In this document: positions 23,784 through 30,667 of the stretch, in pieces
Numbering within the stretch: the stretch's first letter is position 1
Layout of the letters: every line of letters begins with the position of its first letter
Source of the DNA: JBJXFK01 sp046155505
GTDB taxonomy: Bacteria > Planctomycetota > Phycisphaerae > UBA1845 > Fen-1342
Direction of reading: 5' to 3'
Length of the DNA stretch: 32,717 bases
Assembly: GCA_046155505.1 (NCBI GenBank)
Contig: JBJXFK010000191.1
Span: forward strand, 1 to 32,717
The notes under the pieces: model-generated
Told to the model about the DNA's origin: nothing
The model's input: only the letters and a program-made list of their open reading frames with translations
The model's database searches: none
Translations under genes and position numbers: made by a program

Positions 23784-23841
23784 TTCCCTCTGTGCCCTCC
23801 GTGCTCTCTTTGGCTCACGCGCTCTTCTCTGCGTTCTCTCA
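23784..23841. repeat. GTGCCCTCCGTG-type short-unit repeat abutting the HAF gene stop
   Basis: TTCCCTCTGTGCCCTCCGTG, then CTCTCTTTGGCTCACGCG and TTCTCTGCGTTCTCTCA form imperfect short units; read on the minus strand they are GAGGGCACAGAGG-like. It runs into the stop codon of the HAF gene. A second copy is at 25228-25294. Apart from this repeat, I see nothing in the 203-bp gap 23636-23838. Confidence 0.65.
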
Positions 23842-25077
23842 GCAAACCACTCCGAAATTGCCCAGCAGCGTCGCCAAATCGACCAGATCGACATCACCAT
23901 CGCGGTCGAGATCGCCGTGCAGACCGGTGTCCACCAGGCCGAAATCGGTGAGCAGCGTGGCCAGATCGGTCAGATCGACATCGTGATCGCCGTCAACATC
24001 GCCCGTGCACGGCGTGCTCATGCCCGAAAGCAGCAGTGCCGCCGGCCCGTCGAGCGAGTTCGCCGTCGCGGCGACGAAGCCGGTCTGGCTGATGTCAAAC
24101 GCGTCGGTAATTTGGCCCGGCTGACCGGTGGTGATCGCGTTCAGATCGAAGACCGCTTCGCCGTCGAAATAGAATCCGCGAAAGTCGGGCGTTTGTTCAT
24201 TGAAACTGATGCCGACCATCTCGCCCGCGTCGCTGATGTCAAAGCCAAAGCTGCCAATGTGCTCGGGCAGTCGCGGAATGAGCTGCCAAGTTCCGCGCGG
24301 CGGCAGGTACGCTGCCTGAAAGTTGCCATCGCCGACGCTTGATGCACTCACATACCCGCCGATCACGCCGGCTGCGTTGATGTTGTGGCCTTGTGCAAGC
24401 GCGAACGAGCCGGCGGGCGTAATATCGAGCTGGCTGCCGCCATCGTGAAAAAAGCCATGCTCGGGGCCGCCGAGCACACGATAGGCAAAGCCGACAGTCT
24501 GGCCCGCGTCGTTGATGCCGAGGCCCTGGCTGTATGCCAGCGGCCCGGTCCAGTGCAGCGTTCCCAGATCGGCCATCGTGCCGTTTGTCCACACAAACGC
24601 GTGGTAGCTTCCGGCGCTCGCCGTGGCGTAGCCCACGATTTGCCCGCTGTTATTGACGCGCGTCGCCCAGCCGAAGCCGGTGTCGTCGTCGCGCAGCGTG
24701 CCGAGGTCTTCGATGTCCCAGCCCCCGCTACCGTCTGGCACCCAGCGCACGGCGCGGTTGGTGCCGTTCGCATCTTCCGAGCGGCCGACGACCAAGTCGC
24801 TATTGTTCACGCTGAACGCGGTGGATACCGCGCCGTCGGCGAGCGCGCCGAGGTCATGCGCGACTCCGTCGATCCAGATGCAGGCGTGAAAGCCGTCGCC
24901 CCGCAGATCCGCCGCGCCGACGACATGGCCGAGATCGTTCACGCCATACGCCGCCGCACCGGGCCCGCCGAGCGTCGGCAGAATCTCCGCCTGAAATTGC
25001 TGCGCGGACGCCATCGTCGCCAGCGTGATCATCCCGATTGTCGAAACCAGTCCATTTCCGATACGAAACTCCGTCAC
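23839..25077 (-). CDS. HAF-repeat extracellular protein with dockerin-like C-terminal tail
   Basis: The GTG at 25077 has GGAGG 8 nt upstream. The 412-residue protein has a signal peptide (LVSTIGMITLATMASAQQF) and HAF-type repeats, each with a YGVNDLGHVVGAA or VNNSGQIVGYA element and a HAFVW-like element (HACIWIDG, HAFVWTNG, HGFFHDGG). The last ~58 residues hold two dockerin-like Ca-binding loops, GDVDGDHDVDLTDLATLLTD and GDLDRDGDVDLVDLATLLGN, ending FGVVC. In Phycisphaerae such type I dockerin-like modules are appended to many secreted proteins. HAF repeats resemble blades of a beta-propeller. It is a surface or secreted protein of unknown role. Confidence 0.92.
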   Translation of the reverse strand: MTEFRIGNGLVSTIGMITLATMASAQQFQAEILPTLGGPGAAAYGVNDLGHVVGAADLRGDGFHACIWIDGVAHDLGALADGAVSTAFSVNNSDLVVGRSEDANGTNRAVRWVPDGSGGWDIEDLGTLRDDDTGFGWATRVNNSGQIVGYATASAGSYHAFVWTNGTMADLGTLHWTGPLAYSQGLGINDAGQTVGFAYRVLGGPEHGFFHDGGSQLDITPAGSFALAQGHNINAAGVIGGYVSASSVGDGNFQAAYLPPRGTWQLIPRLPEHIGSFGFDISDAGEMVGISFNEQTPDFRGFYFDGEAVFDLNAITTGQPGQITDAFDISQTGFVAATANSLDGPAALLLSGMSTPCTGDVDGDHDVDLTDLATLLTDFGLVDTGLHGDLDRDGDVDLVDLATLLGNFGVVC

Positions 25078-25227
25078 GCAATGCCTCCAAAAGTTGCGAT
25101 GCCCAGCGTTTGATGCACGCGCCCGGCGATGATTACGAACCTACCGCGCAGGAAGATTCGTCGCCGGCGAACGCAAAGACTGGCGCGCCGCTCCCCGTGG
25201 CGCGCCGACGGAATGCCTGGACAACGC

Positions 25228-25294
25228 TCACGATCTTCCGCGTCCTCTGTGCCCTCAGTGATCTCTGTGGCATGTGTCTTTGCTCGGCGACCTC
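25228..25294. repeat. Second copy of the GTGCCCTCAGTG-type repeat
   Basis: GCGTCCTCTGTGCCCTCAGT and GATCTCTGTGGCATGTGTC, then CTTTGCTCGGCGACCTC. It matches the style and order of 23784-23841, and like that copy is followed (on the plus strand) by a TCAGCA stop context and a dockerin-tail sequence. The 386-bp gap 25078-25463 otherwise holds two TGGCGCGCCG direct repeats (25180-25210), the tail remnant and a terminator. Confidence 0.6.
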
Positions 25295-25318
25295 TCAGCA
25301 TACGACGCCGAAGTTCGC
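25295..25318 (-). pseudogene. Remnant of a dockerin-tail C-terminus (ANFGVVC-stop)
   Basis: In the minus-strand frame the bases read ANFGVVC followed by TGA, nearly the same as the LGNFGVVC-stop end of the HAF/dockerin gene 1.4 kb away, and the sequence just beyond the stop is also similar (CTCTCAGCA). No upstream dockerin loop is legible. It is most simply a decayed end of a second dockerin-tailed gene. Short, so chance cannot be excluded. Confidence 0.4.
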
Positions 25319-25391
25319 CGCACCGGTCGGCTCCGACGGCGCCGGACAATGCGCGGCACGAGCTAGGCGACGGCGGTCACCCCATATCAAC

Positions 25392-25422
25392 GAAAAACCC
25401 CGCACGGCGGCCGCGCGGGGTT
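25392..25422 (-). terminator. Intrinsic terminator after prepilin-like gene 1
   Basis: Read on the minus strand, AACCCCGC, a GC-rich loop and GCGGGGTT form an 8-bp stem directly followed by a T run (25393-25397). The loop and one arm recur at 26923-26938 after prepilin-like gene 2, where the second arm is missing. Confidence 0.8.
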
Positions 25423-25463
25423 CAATTCGAGAGCGTCTCAGAGCGGAAGATCGATCTCGGCGG

Positions 25464-26501
25464 TTAGCCCGGCACGCGATCGTTCAAATTGCCCCAGCGC
25501 GAGCCGGTCCACGGCTTGTTCGGCCACATCGTCCAGCCCTTGCCGTACACCCAGCGCGTGTCGAACTGCTGGTTAGCCGCATGGCCGTCGAGGAACGCCG
25601 CCGTGTGGTAGTTCAGCCGACCGTGGAAGCCGGGGATTTGCAGACTTTCGCCGACCCAGGGACCGGCGGTCCAGCCCGGCGGACGCGCCGCTTGAAGCGC
25701 GTACGCCATCGCGTTTTCGGAAAAGGTAACGAACTCGGACGCGTGCCGACCCTCTTTGCCTCGCAAAAGGTGAGCCCCAAGTCCCTTGGTCGGGCCGTTG
25801 CCGATGAGAATCGTCAGGAAGTCGCCGTCGTAAGGTGCCGCGTTGCCTGGGGCGGCAAACTCATAGTAGTAGGGCCAGTTCCAGTTGATCGGGTAGCTCG
25901 TGCCCCAATAATCGAACGCGCGCAGAGGTTGGTCAGACTCAGGTAGCGGATTGGCCTCCCCAATCGTCGGCAACATCGGATTGTTGTCCGACGGACAGAG
26001 AAACAGCTCGTTCTGCTGCGGCGGCGGGCGCGTTTGCGCGAGAGGGCCGAGCGCCGGGATCGAGTCCCACGAAACTTCCTGGGCGACGTAGCGGTTGAGC
26101 GGGCGCCCCTTGGGTCGTACGCGATTCACATCGAGCGACCCTGGCGCGAACCCTCCCTGCGGCGAATCGGCGAAAATGGCCCAGTCGCTGTTACGATTCT
26201 TGATCGGCAGATTGCCGCCATATACGCACTCGGTGTAAACCAGAAAACCAGCCGATACGCCCTCAAAAGTATAGTCGTCAGGAAGTCCCCAAGGCAGGTC
26301 TGCGCTGCGCCCCTTGCCGTCCAGCACATACGCTGCGGACGCACCGGCGAGCGTTCGCATGTTGGCGAGACACTTGACGACCCGAGCCTGCTCCTTGGCT
26401 TTGGCCAGCGAGGGTAGCAGAATGGACAGAAGCAGGGCGATAATCGCGACGACGACGAGTAACTCAATTAGCGTGAACGCCTTGGCGTGTTTCGAACGCA
26501 T
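25464..26501 (-). CDS. Prepilin-like pseudopilin with DGH motif (prepilin-like 1)
   Basis: From the ATG at 26501 the protein has 345 residues. The start is fixed by the leader MRSKHAKA followed by FTLIELLVVVAIIALLLSIL, a type IV pilin/pseudopilin N-helix with Glu at position +5; GGAGG lies 11 nt upstream. Cleavage would be after Ala (KA/FTLIE) rather than the usual Gly. The body has LFLCPSDNNPMLP and RAFDYWGTSYPINW, with N-x5-F-x-DGHA (NYHTAAFLDGHA) near the C-terminus, matching the planctomycete prepilin/DUF1559-like type. It is closely similar to the next gene and has the same downstream sequence. Its promoter probably lies in the duplicated spacer. Confidence 0.93.
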   Translation of the reverse strand: MRSKHAKAFTLIELLVVVAIIALLLSILLPSLAKAKEQARVVKCLANMRTLAGASAAYVLDGKGRSADLPWGLPDDYTFEGVSAGFLVYTECVYGGNLPIKNRNSDWAIFADSPQGGFAPGSLDVNRVRPKGRPLNRYVAQEVSWDSIPALGPLAQTRPPPQQNELFLCPSDNNPMLPTIGEANPLPESDQPLRAFDYWGTSYPINWNWPYYYEFAAPGNAAPYDGDFLTILIGNGPTKGLGAHLLRGKEGRHASEFVTFSENAMAYALQAARPPGWTAGPWVGESLQIPGFHGRLNYHTAAFLDGHAANQQFDTRWVYGKGWTMWPNKPWTGSRWGNLNDRVPG

Positions 26502-26571
26502 AATTTCAAGAACCTCCAATGCCCAAGCTCTCGCAGCGCCGCGCGATGTGCTGACAAACCAGCATACCACA

Positions 26572-26587
26572 TTCGCAAGCGTGCGAA
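26572..26587 (-). promoter_or_regulatory. Palindrome TTCGCA-4-TGCGAA in the spacer before prepilin-like 1
   Basis: TTCGCAAGCGTGCGAA is a perfect 6-bp inverted repeat, and on the minus strand a TATGCT box lies 6 bp downstream. The same position in the sister spacer (28096-28111) keeps it as TTCGCACGCGTGCAAA. Retention in both copies, while flanks diverge, suggests but does not prove an operator. Confidence 0.4.
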
Positions 26588-26723
26588 TAACCAAAACGCG
26601 AACGCGAGTGCCGGTCGTGCGGTGCTCGCCTGCGCGCCGGACGAAATTCACAACGGATTGCGCACCCGCCTCACCCGCACCAATTGTAGGCGGGCACGTG
26701 CGCCCGCGATGACCCTCAATTGC

Positions 26724-26918
26724 CTACTCAGGCGGCGCGCGACCCTCGTAGTTGGCCAGGATGCCGAGCCACAGCTTACCAGGCCAGACGAACCAGAATG
26801 TACCAAACGCGATTCACGTGCCGTACACTCAGCACGCCGCCGAAAGTCATAGAAGCCCGCCAAATGCACATTTAGACGAGCGTGGAAACCGACACGCTGT
26901 TTTGGCGAACTCGGATGC
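26724..26918 (-). pseudogene. 3'-end remnant of a prepilin-like gene (duplicate of prepilin-like 3)
   Basis: Minus-strand frames read HPSSPKQRVGFHARLNVHLA with GFYD following, then shift frame and read WPGKLWLGILANYEGRAPPE and TAG. The intact gene at 28248-29309 has PSPPKQLVGFHGRL, NMHSAGFYDGH and WPGKPWLGIWANYEGRVPPE at its C-terminus. Only the last ~60 codons are present and at least one frameshift and an internal stop break them. The fragment begins abruptly at 26918 next to terminator-loop sequence, marking a duplication junction. It was never a complete copy here. Confidence 0.88.
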
Positions 26919-26979
26919 AACCGCGGCCGCGCGGGGTTCGATTTCATCGTGATTCAACGGTGAGGATCGATGTCGGTGG

Positions 26980-28023
26980 TCAGCCCGGCACACGATCGTT
27001 CAAATTGCCCCAGCGCGAGCCGGTCCACGGCTTGTTCGGCCACATCGTCCAGCCTTGGCCGTAAACCCATCGTGTGTCAAAGCGCTGATACGAGACGCGA
27101 CCGTCCAGGAACGCGGCGACATGGTAGTTGAGCCGCGCGTGGAATCCCGGAATTTGTAGGCTGTTTCCAACCCACGGTCCGCCGCCCCAGCCCGGCGGGC
27201 GTGAGGCCTGGAGCGCGTACGCCATCGCATTCTCGGCAAACGTCACGAACTCTGTCGCGTGCCGCCCCGTCTTCTCGCGGAGCATCACCGCTCCGAGCCC
27301 CGCCCCGTTGCCGAGACCCAGGATATTCACGAAACCGCCGTTATCCGGGCCATAAGGAAACGAGCCGCCCGGCGGCGCATACTGGTAGTAATACGGCCAG
27401 TTCCAATTGATCGGATAACTTGTGCCCCAGTAGTCGAATGCCCGCAGCGGTTGCTCAGACTCGGGCAGCGGGTTCGCCTCGCTGATCACAGGCAGCATCG
27501 GATTGTTGTCCGACGGGCACAGGAAAATCTCGTTCTGTGGCGGCGGCGGCCGATTCGCCGCGCCGATTCCGATCGCCGGAAACGAATCCCAACTCACTTC
27601 CGAAGAGACGAACCGATTGAGCGGCCGGGCCTTCGGACGGACGCGATAAACGTCGATCAGATTCGGGCTGAGTCCGCCTTGCGGCGTGCCCTCGAAGATG
27701 TCCCAGTCCTGCCCGCGATTCTTGATCGGGATGTTCCCGCCATAGATACACTCCGTATAGACCGTAAAACCAGCCATCACACCGTCGTACGTAAAGTTCG
27801 CCGGAAGACCCCACGGGAGGTTTGCGCTGCCGCCTTTTCCCTCGCCAAAGTACGCATTTGAAGCCCCGGCCAACACGCGCATGTTGGACATGCATTTGAC
27901 GATTCGCGCCTGCTCCTTGGCCTTGGCCAGCGACGGCAGCAGAATCGAAAGCAGCAACGCGATAATCGCGACGACCACGAGCAACTCGATCAGCGTAAAT
28001 GCTGTGGTGCATTTTCGACGCAT
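26980..28023 (-). CDS. Prepilin-like pseudopilin (prepilin-like 2)
   Basis: The ATG at 28023 (GGAGG 11 nt upstream) gives 347 residues. The leader MRRKCTTA precedes FTLIELLVVVAIIALLLSIL; as in gene 1, residue -1 is Ala. Matching blocks with gene 1 include LPWGLP, IYGGNIPIKNR, RPLNRF, LFLCPSDNN-type IFLCPSDNNPMLP, the AFDYWGTSYPINWNWPYYY segment and the shared end RWGNLNDRVPG. One difference is in the C-terminal motif: AAFLDGRVSY instead of DGHA. Identity with gene 1 is high throughout and extends into spacers, so they are recent paralogues. Downstream, the terminator is cut by the junction, so reading through into gene 1 is likely. Confidence 0.93.
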   Translation of the reverse strand: MRRKCTTAFTLIELLVVVAIIALLLSILLPSLAKAKEQARIVKCMSNMRVLAGASNAYFGEGKGGSANLPWGLPANFTYDGVMAGFTVYTECIYGGNIPIKNRGQDWDIFEGTPQGGLSPNLIDVYRVRPKARPLNRFVSSEVSWDSFPAIGIGAANRPPPPQNEIFLCPSDNNPMLPVISEANPLPESEQPLRAFDYWGTSYPINWNWPYYYQYAPPGGSFPYGPDNGGFVNILGLGNGAGLGAVMLREKTGRHATEFVTFAENAMAYALQASRPPGWGGGPWVGNSLQIPGFHARLNYHVAAFLDGRVSYQRFDTRWVYGQGWTMWPNKPWTGSRWGNLNDRVPG

Positions 28024-28095
28024 AATGTCTCGAACCTCCGGTCCTAAAGCTCGCGCTGCAGCCGCGCCACTTTGCGAGCCAACCAAGACGCCACA

Positions 28096-28111
28096 TTCGC
28101 ACGCGTGCAAA
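28096..28111 (-). promoter_or_regulatory. Palindrome-like TTCGCACGCGTGCAAA in spacer before prepilin-like 2
   Basis: This is the sister of the perfect palindrome at 26572-26587, here with one mismatch in the arms. It lies about 75 bp upstream of the ATG at 28023. The surrounding 200 bp is recognisably duplicated between the two spacers. Confidence 0.35.
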
Positions 28112-28247
28112 TACCAGCGACGCGAACGCGAGCGCCGATCAAGCGGCGCTCGCGTGCGCGTCGGTCGAATTGCACAACTGTTTTCGCGGCCCGCGCACCC
28201 GCATCCGTAGTCGGCGGGTAAGTGTGTCGGTGACAACTCTCAAACAC

Positions 28248-29309
28248 CTACTCGGGCGGCACGCGACCTTCGTAGTTCGCCCAGATACCGAGCCACGGCT
28301 TGCCGGGCCAAACGGTCCAGCCGAGGCCGAACACGTTTCGCGTGTCGTACTTGCGATAGGCCGCATGCCCGTCATAAAAGCCCGCGGAATGCATATTCAG
28401 CCGACCGTGGAAACCAACAAGCTGTTTCGGCGGACTTGGATGCCACGGCGCGCCGCTATACGTCCACGGACGCGATGCCTCAAGCGCGAAATGCAGGCTG
28501 TTTTCCGAGAAGATGATGAATTCCGAGGCTTTCGAACCATCGCGACCGCTGACGAGGCGCGTGCCGAGTCCGGGAATCGTGCGCCCGTTGAGTTGCATCG
28601 CGCCAAGAATTCGCAAGAAGTCGCCGCCGTATGGCTGCGCCGTACCAAGCGAAATGCGCTGGTAGTAATACGGCCAGTACCAGTTGATCGGATAGCTCGT
28701 GCCCCAGAAATCAAACGTGCGCAGGTAGGCCGCCGACTCGGGCACGCCGTTATTCTGGCCGACCCACGGAATCAGAGGATGATTGTCCGACGGGCAGAGG
28801 AAGATCTCGTTTTGTTCGGCGGGAATCGGGCGCGGCTGATTGCCGTTGGCGGGCAACGCGTCCCAGCTTACGCTCGACCCGATGAACCGATTCAAGGGGC
28901 GGTTCTTGGGGCGCACGCGATACAAATCGAGTTGCGAGGGACGCAGTCCATCGTTCGGCGTTTGCGTGCCATCGAAAATCTGCCAGTCCGCGCCGGACTT
29001 GTTCGGCATGTTTCCGCCGTAGACGGTTTCGGTGTAGATCGAGAAGTTTGCGGTATCAGCGCCGACCCGATACGGATTCGGCACGCCCCACGGCAGGTCA
29101 GGCTTTCCCGATTTCTGGTCAGAGACATAGCCCACGCCCGCCTGCGTGATCGATCGCAGATTCGACAAGCACTTCGCAATGCGTGCCTGCTCCCGCGCCC
29201 CCGCCAGCGACGGCAGCAGGATCGAAATCAATAGCGCAATGATCGCGACCACGACGAGTAGCTCGATGAGCGTGAAACCGCTCCCGCGTGAACGACGAAA
29301 TCCCGACAT
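28248..29309 (-). CDS. Prepilin-like pseudopilin (prepilin-like 3, first of the cluster)
   Basis: The ATG at 29309 has GGGAG 9 nt upstream and encodes 353 residues. The leader MSGFRRSRGSG ends in the standard Gly before FTLIELLVVVAIIALLISIL. Body blocks are LPWGVPNPYR, VYGGNMPNKSG, DLYRVRPKNRPLNRF, EIFLCPSDNHPLIPW and RTFDFWGTSYPINW, then NMHSAGFYDGHAAY. It is clearly related to genes 1 and 2, but more distant from either than they are from each other. As first gene with its own candidate promoter, it probably leads an operon of three. Pseudopilins are processed by prepilin peptidase and built into type II secretion-like or pilus fibres; machinery genes are not here. Confidence 0.93.
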   Translation of the reverse strand: MSGFRRSRGSGFTLIELLVVVAIIALLISILLPSLAGAREQARIAKCLSNLRSITQAGVGYVSDQKSGKPDLPWGVPNPYRVGADTANFSIYTETVYGGNMPNKSGADWQIFDGTQTPNDGLRPSQLDLYRVRPKNRPLNRFIGSSVSWDALPANGNQPRPIPAEQNEIFLCPSDNHPLIPWVGQNNGVPESAAYLRTFDFWGTSYPINWYWPYYYQRISLGTAQPYGGDFLRILGAMQLNGRTIPGLGTRLVSGRDGSKASEFIIFSENSLHFALEASRPWTYSGAPWHPSPPKQLVGFHGRLNMHSAGFYDGHAAYRKYDTRNVFGLGWTVWPGKPWLGIWANYEGRVPPE

Positions 29310-29401
29310 GGCTCAGCTCCCTGAATCGCCGGTAGATCTGATCTCAGGCGATTCCGCAGACTCGATACGAAATGAGGCCGGATAGGCAAACGACAAGCTG
29401 T

Positions 29402-29430
29402 AGCTTACGCACCTGACGGAAACCGGTCAA
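29402..29430 (-). promoter_or_regulatory. Candidate promoter of the prepilin cluster
   Basis: On the minus strand TTGACC (29425-29430) is followed after 17 bp by TAAGCT (29402-29407), about 93 bp before the ATG at 29309. The -35 matches 5 of 6 positions, the -10 is weaker. No hairpin or operator is evident in between. Confidence 0.45.
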
Positions 29431-29621
29431 TCCGATTTTTCGGACATGCGACCTTCGGAACCTGTGGAAGTGCGTGCAGTCCCAAAGAGCAATAGCCGCC
29501 CGCGCTGACGATCTTACGGCACATTGTGACGATTTTTCGCCGCCAACTGCCGCTCAGTGCTGTCCTCGCCGCGCCCAGGGCGCGCATCCAAGACACGCGG
29601 CCCCCTGCACATCATTCTTCA

Positions 29622-29683
29622 CTGTTCCCTGTTCCCTGTTCCCTGTTCCCCGTTCCCTGTTACCCAATCCCCAATCCCTGTTC
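29622..29683. repeat. Heptameric CTGTTCC tandem array
   Basis: About nine 7-bp units: CTGTTCC four times, then CCGTTCC, CTGTTAC, CCAATCC twice and a final partial CTGTTC. It ends at the base before the stop codon of the ExbB-like gene. It closes the 374-bp gap 29310-29683, which otherwise contains only the prepilin promoter. Confidence 0.85.
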
Positions 29684-30526
29684 TCACCCCGCCGCCGCCG
29701 TTGTCACCGGCGCGCCGCCCGTCGGAATCGGCCGAAAATACTCCAGCAAATCGAGCACCTGCACCGTCGCACGCACCGTCATCGCGTCGACGCGGTTGCG
29801 GCACACGCCGAAAAACAGCAGCCCGATCACCGCCAGCCCCAAGCCCAGCAGCGTATTTACCAGTGCCAGACTGATGCCGCGGGCCAGCCCGCCGGCGTCA
29901 CCGCCCGCGCCGCCCGACGCACCCAGCTCGTGAAACGCCACAATCATCCCGTACACCGTGCCGAGCAGCCCCATCAGCGGGCCCAGATTGCCGAGGATGT
30001 TCAGATACTCGACTTTGCGGAACATCTGCCCGCTGAGTTCGCCGGCCTTTTCCACCGCCGCCTCGTGCATCGCGTCAAAGCCGTGCCGAGCGTGCTGCAA
30101 CGAGGCCGTCAGCACGCGTGCGAAAAACGTGTTGCTCTTCTTGGTCGCCTCGAGACACTCGCGAAACGCCCGCCGTTCGATCATGTTGCGAATCGTGCTT
30201 ACCTGCGGCGGCGGATTGATGGTCAGAATGCGAATGGTGACGAAATGCTCGACAATCAGCGCGATCGTCGCCACCGAGCCGATCAGAATGATGTACGCCG
30301 GCCACTCGAGGCCCTGTGCGATGATCGACCACATCGACTTCGCCGATTCGGCCGGGCCGCTGGCGGTCTGAGCAAATGCGGCATCGCCGAGCGAGGCCAG
30401 CACCGCGACCGCGACGAAAAAGCGAACCTGCGTGGCCGCGCGAATCGTGCGTACGCAACCCTGCGGAAAGAGCGACTGAATATCCATATTGGCAGGCAGT
30501 GTATCTGTCCGCGATTCGACTGTCAT
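29684..30526 (-). CDS. MotA/TolQ/ExbB-family proton-channel protein
   Basis: From the ATG at 30526 (GAGAG upstream) the protein has 280 residues; starts at 30539 or 30487 are possible. It has an N-terminal signal-like segment (about 35-52, ending AFAQT), then three TM helices: AYIILIGSVATIALIVEH (76-96), NILGNLGPLMGLLGTVYGMI (about 176-199) and ISLALVNTLLGLGLAVIGLL (217-242). The GPLMGLLGTVYGMI and G-ISLALVNTLLGL signatures are the ExbB/TolQ family core. Such channels with an ExbD/TolR partner use the proton gradient to energise TonB/TolA. No ExbD/TolR gene is next to it here; a VWA protein with a TonB-like N-terminus is instead. Confidence 0.93.
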   Translation of the reverse strand: MTVESRTDTLPANMDIQSLFPQGCVRTIRAATQVRFFVAVAVLASLGDAAFAQTASGPAESAKSMWSIIAQGLEWPAYIILIGSVATIALIVEHFVTIRILTINPPPQVSTIRNMIERRAFRECLEATKKSNTFFARVLTASLQHARHGFDAMHEAAVEKAGELSGQMFRKVEYLNILGNLGPLMGLLGTVYGMIVAFHELGASGGAGGDAGGLARGISLALVNTLLGLGLAVIGLLFFGVCRNRVDAMTVRATVQVLDLLEYFRPIPTGGAPVTTAAAG

Positions 30527-30592
30527 GCGCGCTCTCATGCACCACGACAACCAAGGTGAACGCACTATGCGAAAAGCGATCTGAGATCGCGC

Positions 30593-30655
30593 GGGGAGCA
30601 TCGGCCTCCGGCCGGTGCGAATTCCGAAACCACCGGCCAGAGGCCGATGCTCCCC
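30593..30655. repeat. Palindromic GGGGAGCATCGGCCTC element
   Basis: Arms at 30593-30617 and 30631-30655 match at 24 of 25 positions, with a 13-bp centre. It lies in the 141-bp gap between the VWA gene and the ExbB-like gene on the same transcript side, so it could act as an attenuator or RNA-stability element. Confidence 0.85.
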
Positions 30656-30667
30656 ACTCGCCCGCCC

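Noticed and set aside
29622..29683. Possible CRISPR array
   Set aside because: Units are 7 bp in direct contact, without unique spacers of 25-40 bp, and no cas gene is present.
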